Source: Bryobacteraceae bacterium (GTDB lineage: Bacteria > Acidobacteriota > Terriglobia > Bryobacterales > Bryobacteraceae). From it: a stretch of 64,000 bases of DNA. The position numbers and the translations under genes are program-made. Each line of letters begins with the position of its first letter. The first letter of the stretch is position 1. The DNA lies in the NCBI GenBank assembly GCA_026002855.1, contig BPGD01000001.1, positions 186,001 to 250,000 of the forward strand, written 5' to 3'. This document shows, one piece after another, positions 35,132-42,982 of this stretch. The notes under the pieces were generated by a model. It made no database searches, was not told the origin of the DNA, and worked only from the letters and a program-made list of their open reading frames with translations.

Positions 35132-35832
35132 GGGCGAAGCTGCTTGCCGAGCCGTGTGGCTCGGCGGACATCCAGGATGGCGGAAGAAGGGCTTGGTATT
35201 TGCGGCAAATTTATGGGTCGAGTTGCCACAAGAAAGGGCGAATCTGGCTGAACAGTGTGCGCCGGGTGGTTCGATGAGACATGTTTGGGCGGCTTGAGGG
35301 AAGGAGTTTCGGGGCGGCTGACCGAAACAATGGGTTTGGTTGCAGAAGCTTGTGAACAGGCCAGCCCCGACATCAGCCGCATCCGATCGCCCCGAATCGC
35401 CATCGCATGGGGACTTCTCTGCACGCGTTCATCGAACGGGCGATTAAGGCGGGCTGTGAGGCGCGCACCGAGAGCCGGGAGGACTGCGCGTAGCTGCGGT
35501 GCAGCGGCTATGGCAACAAGCTAACCGTCCTGAGACAGTACCCCTCAACCCCGGCTGAATCCATGGCGGAGGTCCATCAGGCGTCCATAGAATAAGCGAA
35601 TCTAATCACAGGATAAGAGCATTTAATGTGACAAAGGCCATAATCTGTGGTAAAATCCTCTGCATTGACGGCAACCGTAAACAGGAAGGGCGCTACTCGG
35701 CGGGTCAATCCACGGCACCCCACCTGGGCCGTCCGGTTCCCATTCGGTTGGTTAATGTGCTGGAGTCCTTATCACCTCTGGAGTTGGCGGTAGAAAAGAG
35801 GGTGCGTCGCTGCAAAAAGAAGGAGCGGAGAG
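35132..35832. other. intergenic region; first 330 bp duplicated at 40435-40763
   Basis: To 35460 the sequence is nearly identical to the tail of copy 2, including a CCGAGCC-GTGT-GGCTCGG hairpin near 35147. Frames inside it are open in places but start poorly and carry no motif, so a non-coding RNA or attachment-type role is at least as likely as a peptide. The remainder contains the promoter of the TPR gene. Confidence 0.4.
35628..35656 (+). promoter_or_regulatory. sigma70-like promoter of the secreted TPR gene
   Basis: GTGACA and TAAAAT are separated by exactly 17 bp, each one base from consensus. The promoter reads toward the gene starting at 35833 and leaves a leader of about 170 nt. An overlapping GTG-initiated frame through it is rejected as a gene. 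Confidence 0.5.
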
Positions 35833-37251
35833 ATGCGCAATCGACATGAAGGCCATTGGTCAATGCCGTGGTGGCTTTGGTGTCTCGGATTTTTTACATG
35901 GGCGGCTTCGCCGCATACTGCTTGTCTCGCCCAGGGGGCGTTGCCTAAGTATTACGGGCTTCACTTCGAGGTTGATGGAAAGATCGTCCCAGATTCCGTC
36001 CAGTGGAAGGAGTTGGACGTGCTCATTTTTCCAAAGCTAACCGTCACTAATCTCAACGCTCTGCCGCTCAATGGGATGACCCTTTCCGTACTTCTCTTTG
36101 ACCCAGAAGTAGCTAGCTTAATGAGGGGATTAGAGATCTATCGTCTGCCATACGCTAGGAACTTAATTCAGCAACCGGATGAGCTGAACCAATTGTTCGG
36201 ATCACTTCCTGGTGGCCGTCAGCCCCAGCCGCAGCTAAGATCTCTTGGAAAGTTGGTGCTTGGCAGAGCCGAAGAGTTTAAAGTGAGCGTTCGGGCTACG
36301 CCCGTCAGCGGACAGCCCCAAATGGTCCGGATGGTACTGCCGGAGAGCCTACAGCCAGGTGTGTATGGCGTCTTTTTGTCTGCTACGAAGGCAGGCCAGC
36401 AGGGGGTAAGTGCTTTTGCCTTCGAATGGAATATCAGCACATATGGAGAAAACGCTCCCTGTATTGATCTCGTGATGACTGGAGGATACGGGGGCTTGAT
36501 TGAGAGGCATGACGCCGGAATTCTTGGCCCCTTAGTGCTCCCGAAGAAGCGTTACACGTCGTGCAGTCCGGCAGGCGGAAAGGCCACATCAACGCGCCCT
36601 GACCGCCTGGATCAGTCGGCCAGCCGCGCAATGGGCGCTTCTCCGTCCTCTGGTGCGGAGGCTGCTCTGATTGCGGACTGCTCAGACTACGACGCGTGCT
36701 TGACGAAGGCAAAATCAGCTTTCTCATCAGGTCAGCCTGTTCTAGGAGCTACCGCCTTGAAAAAAGCAACAGAGTTGCAGCCTTCAAAGCCCGAGGCCTG
36801 GGAGCGCCTAGGAATGGCGTATGTGCGGGTCGGCGAATTCGAAAAAGCGGAAGCTGCGTTCGACAAGGCTTTGGAGTTGGGAGGACGCCTGTCCTGCCAA
36901 ATGTTTGTTGAGGGATGGCGGCCGAGGTTCGCAACGATAAGCGTTGGCAAAGACGAAGTTTCCCTCAGAGATAACAAAGGGGCCACGCTCTTCGCTGCTT
37001 CGACTGCCAGCGTGGCAATTAAAGCCGCTGGAAGCGGTGTACCATTTCTGGCGGAGAAACCACGTGGGTATCTACGTTTGCGGGTCGCTAGCAAGGAGTG
37101 GACGTTGAATTTTGTCCCACAAGACGAGGCCTGTGAGGCGGTTGGCGGATATTTGGCGTGCCCGCAGACGGGTTTTGTGCAGCAGACGTGGATGGCGAAT
37201 TATTTAGCAAAGGTGATTCGCCGCCTTGGATCAGGTTCGGCCCAGAGGTGA
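35833..37251 (+). CDS. secreted TPR-containing hypothetical protein
   Basis: The 472-aa product has an N-terminal signal peptide (basic start, MPWWLWCLGFFTWAASPHTA, then CLAQG), so it is exported. Residues 35-235 look beta-rich. At about 290-350 lies a TPR unit (LGATALKKATELQPSKPEAW followed by VRVGEFEKAEAAFDKAL). The rest resembles a small beta domain, as seen in acidobacterial hypothetical proteins. GAAGGAGCGGAGAG precedes the ATG. It follows the duplicated cassette and is immediately upstream of the IS3 element, without clear linkage to the defence genes. Confidence 0.65.
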   Translation: MRNRHEGHWSMPWWLWCLGFFTWAASPHTACLAQGALPKYYGLHFEVDGKIVPDSVQWKELDVLIFPKLTVTNLNALPLNGMTLSVLLFDPEVASLMRGLEIYRLPYARNLIQQPDELNQLFGSLPGGRQPQPQLRSLGKLVLGRAEEFKVSVRATPVSGQPQMVRMVLPESLQPGVYGVFLSATKAGQQGVSAFAFEWNISTYGENAPCIDLVMTGGYGGLIERHDAGILGPLVLPKKRYTSCSPAGGKATSTRPDRLDQSASRAMGASPSSGAEAALIADCSDYDACLTKAKSAFSSGQPVLGATALKKATELQPSKPEAWERLGMAYVRVGEFEKAEAAFDKALELGGRLSCQMFVEGWRPRFATISVGKDEVSLRDNKGATLFAASTASVAIKAAGSGVPFLAEKPRGYLRLRVASKEWTLNFVPQDEACEAVGGYLACPQTGFVQQTWMANYLAKVIRRLGSGSAQR

Positions 37252-37517
37252 ATAGAGAATTGGTCCCGAGGCTTTGGGAATTATCAAGCACTATAGGCAA
37301 CTGTTTGGCGCATATCACAAAGATCAGCTCCGGCTCTATTTTACGAACCAGTCCCCCGCCCCACGATTTCCTTGGACACTGAATGGCGCTCAGGAGAATC
37401 CAGATGTCGAACACGAAACAACCGGATTCCGGGCCCGCTTGAAGGACCGGAGGGCGACTGAAGCGGGGCCGGAATCCGGCCGCGGCGGCAAGGGCCGCTC
37501 GCTCGGCCAAGCGCAAG

Positions 37518-37793
37518 ATGAGCGTGGTGCTGGAGCTGCTCCGCGGCGCGGATCTGGAGTCCACGAGCCGCAAGTACGGCGTCACGGCGGCAACCCTGTC
37601 GGAGTGGCGCGAGGCCTTCCTGGCAGCCGGCGAGGAGGGGCTCAAGATCCGGCAGGAGGATCTGGTCGACGAGCAGGGCCGACGGATGAAGTCGGTGATC
37701 GCCGAGCTGGCGATGGAGAACGAGCTGCTGCGGGAGCGCATCCGGCGGATGGAGGACAAGGAGCCTTTTCTGCGGTGGAGGTCGAAGCGATGA
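37518..37793 (+). CDS. IS3-family transposase OrfA
   Basis: The HTH part runs MSVVLELLRGADLESTSRKY followed by GVTAATLSEWREAFLAAG, then a leucine-zipper-like end (IAELAMENELLRERIRRMED). A more usual start at 37404 (MSNTKQPDSGPA) with a good ribosome binding site runs in the same frame but hits a TGA at 37440. Either initiation is internal or the N-terminus was lost by a nonsense mutation. It overlaps orfB by 4 nt, where programmed frameshifting or coupled re-initiation is usual. Confidence 0.75.
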   Translation: MSVVLELLRGADLESTSRKYGVTAATLSEWREAFLAAGEEGLKIRQEDLVDEQGRRMKSVIAELAMENELLRERIRRMEDKEPFLRWRSKR

Positions 37794-38683
37794 GCCATGC
37801 CCGGTCGGCCTCCACGGGACGCTGCTACGGGCGGGCTCGGGTGCTGAAGGCGTGGGGCCTGCCGCGGTCGACGTTCTATCAGCGGCGCCGCCTGCATGCC
37901 TCGCCTCGCCTGCCCGCCAGGCGCGGCCCGAAGACGCGCTACACGGATGAGCAACTCGTCGGCGAGACCCGGCGCGCGATCCGGGAATCGCCCTTCCACG
38001 GGGAAGGGCGCCGCAAGGTGTGGGCGCGGCTGCGCCATTGTGACGTGCGCACCTCCTTGCGGCGCGTGCTGCGCCTATTGCGACAACACTTACTGCTGGC
38101 GCCGCAGCGGCAGCCACAGCCCGTCGAGCCGAAGCGGCACGACGGCACCATCCTCGCCCGACGGCCCAACCAGATGTGGGGCATCGACGCCACGGCCGGC
38201 TTCACTCTCCGGGACGGGCAGGTGGCCATCTTCGCCATGATCGACCACGGCTCGGCCTGCTGCCTCGGCATCCACGTGGCCAAACGCGGCACGCGGTTTG
38301 AGGCGCTGGAGCCGGTGCGCCAGGCTGTGCGCGAACAATTCGGCGGCTTCTCCGAGGGCATCGCCCTGGGCGTTGGACTGCGTCATGACCATGGCTCACA
38401 ATTCATGAGCGACGACTTCCAGCGCGAGATCCGCTTTCTCGGCCTGGAGTCCTCTCCGGCCTTTGTCCGTGAGCCCGAAGGCAACGGCTGTATCGAACGC
38501 TTCTTCCGTACCCTCAAGGACGAGCTTGGCTGGGTGCGGCACTTCGAGACCCTGGAGGAACTGGCCGAAGCGCTCGAAGAATTCCGCCAGCGCTACAGCG
38601 AACACCGGCTCGTCGAGCTCCTTTACTTTCAATTCCCGCGGCAGGCTCACCAGGCCCTGCTTGCCGTCGAGCCTGCTGCATGA
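37790..38683 (+). CDS. IS3-family transposase OrfB (DDE integrase core)
   Basis: The 297-aa product carries an HTH_21-like region (RRAIRESPFHGEGRRKVWAR) and an rve integrase core with the DDE triad: D in MWGIDATAGF, D in LRHDHGSQF and E in GNGCIERFFRTLKDE. The C-terminal segment (FRQRYSEHRLVELLYFQFPR) is typical of the family. All catalytic residues are present, so the transposase could be active if OrfA is made. Confidence 0.88.
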   Translation: MSHARSASTGRCYGRARVLKAWGLPRSTFYQRRRLHASPRLPARRGPKTRYTDEQLVGETRRAIRESPFHGEGRRKVWARLRHCDVRTSLRRVLRLLRQHLLLAPQRQPQPVEPKRHDGTILARRPNQMWGIDATAGFTLRDGQVAIFAMIDHGSACCLGIHVAKRGTRFEALEPVRQAVREQFGGFSEGIALGVGLRHDHGSQFMSDDFQREIRFLGLESSPAFVREPEGNGCIERFFRTLKDELGWVRHFETLEELAEALEEFRQRYSEHRLVELLYFQFPRQAHQALLAVEPAA

Positions 38684-38744
38684 CAATAATTCGAAAAACT
38701 GTCCAGGAAATCGGGGGCGCTACAGGCCGACGAACCGTGACGAT

Positions 38745-39222
38745 TGGCGCAGCGAACCGCACGCCGAGCCTTGGCTGCTGACCGAGTCGCCGCGCGGGGG
38801 TGGCGGAGCCGACATGAGTCCTGGTTGTCGAACCTGCCAACCGACCCATCGCTCAAGCAGCGGGTCGAGTTGGCCAGGCAGCGCTGGATCATCGAGCGGG
38901 ACGATCGGGAGTTGACGCAGGGGCTCGCGGCTTTCGGGGTTGCTCGTGGCGGGACTTTCACCACCACGCGACACTCTTCATCGCAGCGTGTGGGCTCCTG
39001 GTGACCGAGAGGAGCCGTTTTTCCCCTCAGCACGCGCCGGCAGGCTCGCTCTGGCCGAGCCGCCACAGCCGGACCAATGCCGGCCGCGGGGGAGCGAGAA
39101 AACTGGGACAGCGCGTTGAGCCATTCTCGATCGCGAGCCTGCGCCAGCGGCTGGCCAAGGCCATCGCCAGGCAGCTTCCCTGCTGCCCTTCTTGCGGGGC
39201 AAGACGTTTATGACCCAGTAGT
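38745..39222 (+). pseudogene. IS701-family transposase remnant, copy B
   Basis: It is homologous to copy A at 22590-23105, with NRDDWRSEPHAEPWLLTE in one frame and ESWLSNLPTDPSLKQRVELA in another. It is truncated on the left by the IS3 end and has further frameshifts. Its right end (ATGACCCAGTAG) abuts the truncated E1 copy exactly, so IS701 arrival or deletion removed the 5' part of that gene. Confidence 0.7.
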
Positions 39223-39225
39223 ACT

Positions 39226-40118
39226 AGGAGCGTTGGGCGAAAGGGGGTGGCGGCGCCTGGCGAGCCTCCACGTGGTGTTGATCGGTTGCGGGCGGACCGG
39301 CTCCCTCATGGCTGCGTCGCTAGCGCGCATTGGGATTCGCAACCTGACGCTGGTGGATCCGGATCGGCTGGAGGCGCACAACCTGGGCGAGATGGATCTG
39401 GTGCGACCCCAACAGATTGGCGATTTCAAGGTGTATGCCGCGGCCGAAGAGCTCGAACGCATGGCATACCGGTTGGGATGCGATGCGGGATCCCGGCTGA
39501 GCGTGGCACCTTTCGCGGAGCCGGTCAGTTCGCTTAAAGCGCTGGAGGCCGCCAAGCGAGCTGACGTGCTGATCTCGTGCGTGGACAACGAAACGGCGCG
39601 GGCGACCGTAGCGATCCTTGCCCGGCTATACCTGAAACCGTTGCTGGACGTAGGTACGGCGGTCTGGGAAGAATCGGGGCGGCGTCATATGGGGGCAGAC
39701 ATCCGGCTGGTGATGCCCGATGAGTGCCTGCTCTGCGTGGGTGGCCTGAACGAGCCGGGGTTGCCATGTCCCGCTTAATAGCGGCCCCAGGGGAGACCTC
39801 TGGCTTGGATTGGCGGCGGCACCGAGCCGGCAGCCTGCGCTCACTGAACACGGTGGCAGTCGGCTTGGGGTTGCGCTTGCTGGAGGAGCTGGCGGCCGGG
39901 CGGCGGGGCACGAGTGCGTGGGTCAGGGTGGAGTTTGAGGCGAACGGGCTGCCGCATTTGGAGGTGAGGGATAGCAGACGCCGGGAGCAATGCCCGCTGT
40001 GCCGTTACGGCGGCTGGGGAGACGACGGGATCAGCCGGTGCGTTCCGGAACTGGTCAGCGCCACTGCCTGGGAGCAGACAGACGGGCGAGCCAAGGATGA
40101 ATTTGATGACCCGAGTAT
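39226..40118 (+). pseudogene. E1/ThiF-like gene, copy 2, truncated and frameshifted
   Basis: The sequence starts inside the gene at the residues before the GCGRTG loop, so the JAB-like N-terminus is absent. A run of five G at 34439-34443 in copy 1 is four G here (about 39759), which shifts the frame after GGLNEPG. The rest of the gene continues in another frame and has a small deletion before the stop. Apart from these changes it is nearly identical to copy 1, so decay is recent. Confidence 0.8.
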
Positions 40119-40190
40119 AAGATTCCGGAGGCGGCCTTCGTTTAGTAAAGTGAGCGCAACGCTCAAGAACCAACGAAAGGAAAAAAGGCG

Positions 40191-40388
40191 ATGTCTGATT
40201 ACGACTACAAAAAGTTGGGCGACTTCATGAAGGGCGTCGAAGACGGCAAGCGCGGAGAATACAACACCGGCCGCGACTACGTCCTCGAGCTGATCTCCCT
40301 CGGCTTCCTAGGCGGCCCGACGGTCGATGAAGAAGCATATGACGAGGGATACGTCCGGGGTAGAAAGATTGCCTCGTCTGGCAAGTAA
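40191..40388 (+). CDS. 65-aa hypothetical protein, copy 2
   Basis: This paralogue of the 34889 gene has the same AAAGGAAAAAAGG leader. It starts MSDYDYKKLGDFMKGVEDGK and ends YVRGRKIASSGK. It is intact although the adjacent E1 copy is broken, with conservative replacements and silent changes relative to copy 1. It could still serve the intact E1-like protein of copy 1 or act independently. Function unknown. Confidence 0.6.
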   Translation: MSDYDYKKLGDFMKGVEDGKRGEYNTGRDYVLELISLGFLGGPTVDEEAYDEGYVRGRKIASSGK

Positions 40389-40398
40389 GTAGCGCGCC

Positions 40399-40434
40399 GT
40401 TGCCTGGCCCGCCGGAGGAGGCGGGCCAGGCAAC
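40399..40434 (+). terminator. 15-bp perfect hairpin, copy 2, loop inverted
   Basis: The same GTTGCCTGGCCCGCC arms as at 35096 are present, but the loop is GGAGGA, the reverse complement of the TCCTCC loop of copy 1. It lies 10 nt after the stop codon of the 65-aa gene. Confidence 0.6.
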
Positions 40435-40763
40435 GGGCAAAGCTGCTTGCCGAGCCGTGTGGCTCGGCGGACATCCAGGATGGCGGAAGAAGGGCCTGGT
40501 ATTTGCGGAAAATTTATGGGTCGAGTTGCCACAAGAAAGGGCGAATCTGGCTGAACGGTGTGCGCCGGGTGGTTCGATGAGACATGGATGGGCGGCTTGA
40601 GGGAAGGAGTTTCGGGGCGGCTGACCGAAACAATGGGTTTGGTTGCAGAAGCTTGTGAACAGGCCAGCCCCGACATCAGCCGCATCCGATCGCCCCGAAT
40701 CGCCATCGCGTGGAGGCTTCTCTGCACGCGTTCATCGAACGGGCGATTAAGGCGGGCTGTGAG

Positions 40764-41363
40764 TGTACCGCCCCCGATTTCCTGAACAATTTTTTGAATT
40801 ATTGTCATGCGGCGGGCTCGAGGGCAAGCAGGGCCTGGTGAGCCTGTCGTGGGGATTGGAAGTGAAGGCGTTCGGCCAGCCACTGCTCGTTGTAGCGGTG
40901 GCGGAGTTCTCCCAGAGCTGCGGACAACAGCTGCTCCTTGCGGGCGGCGCCTGCGGCTGATGTTGTTGAATCAGCCGTAACAGACGCTGCGCGGAAGTGC
41001 CTACGCCACCGACACGCTGCCCGAGTCCACACCCCGCGTTAGCCCTCGGCGTGAAGACGCGACGCCTGGATCGTGCGCTGGATGTCGCCAGTGAGTTTGG
41101 TCGTCCGTGTAGCGGGTCTTCGGCCCGCGTTTGGCGGACGGCTGAGGCGGATCCTGCCGGCGGTACTGCTCGTCGAAGGTCGACCGCACCAGTTCCCAGG
41201 CCACCGATCCAAGGGCGATACTGCGCGGGCCATTCCGGCACCCAGCATCTGCCCCTTGATTTGCGCAACGGCCAGTCGTGCCGCGCCGATCACGCGCACT
41301 GCGCCATCGCTGCATTACGCCGACAGCCTGGCCGACCCTGCCGCTGGAGACTCTCACCCCCAA
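40764..41363 (-). pseudogene. IS3-family OrfB remnant in inverted orientation
   Basis: On the minus strand the end of an OrfB is visible (RHRYNEQWLAERLHFQSPRQ and AHQALLALEPAA), with an N-terminal piece (SAKRGPKTRYTDDQ) in another frame; the catalytic core is missing. The outer end reads as an IS end (GTTCAGGAAATCGGGGGCGG on the minus strand) like that at 38701. It faces the intact IS3 element. Confidence 0.7.
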
Positions 41364-41665
41364 TCCCGGATTTCCGTCCTGATCCCGCCCTCCTCGGTCT
41401 GGTCCCGTTCACGCCGCTCGAATTCGCATTCCGGGCCTCGGATCTCCTCCGGGACCCCGATTTGGAAAGGGCGAGCCGTTCCGTAGCAGCCTGCGGCAGC
41501 AGGGCTGCCCCGCCACTGTGCCCGCCGGCGACGGCCGTTTGTACTCCGCTGCCCGGGCGTTTTCAAGAACCCGGTGCCGGACAGCGGAGCGAGCGCGCTG
41601 CGTCTCTCCGCCCGTGCCCCGCATCCCCCGCTCTCGATACCGCCGCAGACAACGGACCCCTTCGC

Positions 41666-42139
41666 CGAGCGCAACGGCTCGACCGGATCCAGGGTCGGCG
41701 CGAACGGCGGCCTGCCGTGTGGCAGGAAGCCAAGGTGCGGATGCAGCTCACGGGCCTCGGCCGGGGCCAACGGCTCCGCCGTGGGCAGCGTGGAGCCCAA
41801 GCTCAGCAGGGCGTTGATCGGATCCGGCGGCGGGTTGCGGCGCCGGGCGGTGGAGGGCAGGCCATGGCGGTCGATTCGCGCCGTGGCGCGGAAATCAGCC
41901 GCGGCGGCCGCTGCCGCGAAGCAATGCAGGCGGTGCCGAGGCGCCGCATGGCGTGCATGGTCGAGCTGGGACGGCGGCTCCCGGCGACACCGGGCGAGCT
42001 GCGGGGGATGGTTCCTGCGTTCGGCATCCCGCCGGGGCGCGGATTGCGCGAGTTTGGCCTCGTCCAGCGGGCGTGCCACTCGCAGGCAAGTGTCCGGATG
42101 ATCGCCAGGCGATACTTCGCGCCTTGCAACGCTCGACAT
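41666..42139 (-). pseudogene. decayed cas1-like gene
   Basis: The minus strand encodes PPPDPINALLSLGSTLPTAE followed by ELHPHLGFLPHGRPPFAPTLDP. This strongly recalls the Cas1 core (PDPxNALLSxGYTLLT, then GLDPYLGFLH and the RPSLALDL segment). Upstream in the same frame CLRVARPLDEAKLAQSAPRR recalls the Cas1 helix before it (LARALVxAKLxNQR). Key residues and spacing are eroded, the C-terminal part is shifted, and no start or ribosome binding site is seen. No CRISPR array or other cas gene was found in the window, so it is an isolated relic. Confidence 0.5.
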
Positions 42140-42820
42140 CGCCCGTCATGGCCGGCGCGGGCCGCCCCCGCAGAGGCCCGTGTCGGCAAAGGGAAGTGAT
42201 GGGCACGCCACACCGCCATTACAGGCAGGAGGCTGGCATTATGAGATGCATCTGGCCGATCAGGGCCGCGGCGGCCAGTTCACGCGGCGGGGCGGGTGTA
42301 AGGAGCTAATCCGGCTTCTCGACAGCGAAGCGCCAACGACGTTCGGCAGTGTCGCTGCCCTGCTCGCACAGGGGAAACGTCGCCCGATGCATGTGACACC
42401 CCATGAAACCGAGTAAAGCATCGAAGGAAAGATCGGCAACCTTTGGCAGTAGGGCACGGCTGGAGCGCCCGCGGCCCATTGAGTGTGCAGGGGCAGGAGC
42501 TGACGCAGCCAGAAAGCCAGATTGCCCGGCCGCATCGGAAAGAGTCGGTCCGGACCTGTCAGCCATTCCAAAGCGCGTTGCTCAGGGAGCAGTGCGGTGG
42601 GGCGTGCGGCTGGTGACGGAACTGGGCATCTCAATGCCGCGCTCAGAGCCGTGCGCCGGACTGCGTTGCTTTGTGGATGTGGGGGATAGAGCTGATCGTT
42701 GGGCGCCAGAGGATGCCGAGGCTATCAGAAGCTGAGATGTCCGGGGAGTGGCGGTGCAACTGTTTCCCTTTGCGTATCCCCCGATGTTTTTGGCAGTGGC
42801 TATAAATTATTGATTTTAAA
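42140..42820. other. about 680 bp without a recognisable gene
   Basis: The frames are GC-rich shadows. The region lies between the cas1 relic and the 3' end of the tRNA-Arg gene, which is where the island's attachment site would be expected. I see no clear repeat of the tRNA end inside the window. Confidence 0.4.
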
Positions 42821-42897
42821 TGGCAGGACCGGCAGGACTCGAACCTGCGACCCTCTGCTTAGAAGGCAGATGCTCTATCCAGCTGAGCTACGGTCCC
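42821..42897 (-). tRNA. tRNA-Arg (UCU anticodon)
   Basis: The minus strand folds as a full tRNA. The acceptor stem is GGGACCG with CGGTCCT, the D arm contains AGCTCAGCTGGATAGAGC, the anticodon loop CTTCTAA gives UCU, the T arm contains GGTTCGAGTCC, and an encoded CCA ends at 42821. Its 3' end points into the accessory region on the left. Confidence 0.95.
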
Positions 42898-42982
42898 GCA
42901 AGCGGCGCAGGGCAGGCACCCTGATCTCATCATAACAATCGGCGGATGCGGCCGACGAAGCCAGAGGGAGGCCAGTCCCACT

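Larger units (their letters stand above)
33916..35460 (+). repeat. duplicated segment, copy 1 (E1 C-terminal part, 66-aa gene, hairpin tail)
   Basis: This segment is nearly identical to 39226-40763. It covers the E1-like gene from the start of its nucleotide-binding domain, the 66-aa gene and about 370 bp of downstream hairpin-containing DNA. Copy 1 keeps all reading frames open and is the functional one. Confidence 0.85.
37352..38722 (+). mobile_element. IS3-family insertion sequence
   Basis: The element holds orfA and orfB with the usual ATGA overlap. The left end (CCCACGATTTCCTTGGACAC near 37361) and the right end (GTCCAGGAAATCGGGGGCGC near 38701) are imperfect inverted repeats. A related inverted end appears at 40764-40790, beyond the second E1 cassette, so this IS and an inverted remnant bracket about 2 kb of DNA. 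No target-site duplication was identified. Confidence 0.75.
39226..40763 (+). repeat. duplicated segment, copy 2
   Basis: This is the counterpart of 33916-35460. It begins precisely after IS701 remnant B and ends precisely at the inverted IS3-like end, so both borders are IS junctions. Confidence 0.85.

Noticed and set aside
35628-35849. GTG-initiated frame of 73 codons before the TPR gene
   Set aside because: Its start lies inside the -35 box of a good promoter, it has no ribosome binding site, and it overlaps the real gene start.
39077-39778. Continuous frame joining the IS701 end to the E1 copy
   Set aside because: It is a chance fusion across the IS701 junction and ends at the one-base frameshift, so it is not treated as a gene.
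40997-42199. 400-codon plus-strand frame
   Set aside because: Arg/Pro-rich with no domain; it overlaps IS3 and cas1 relics on the opposite strand.
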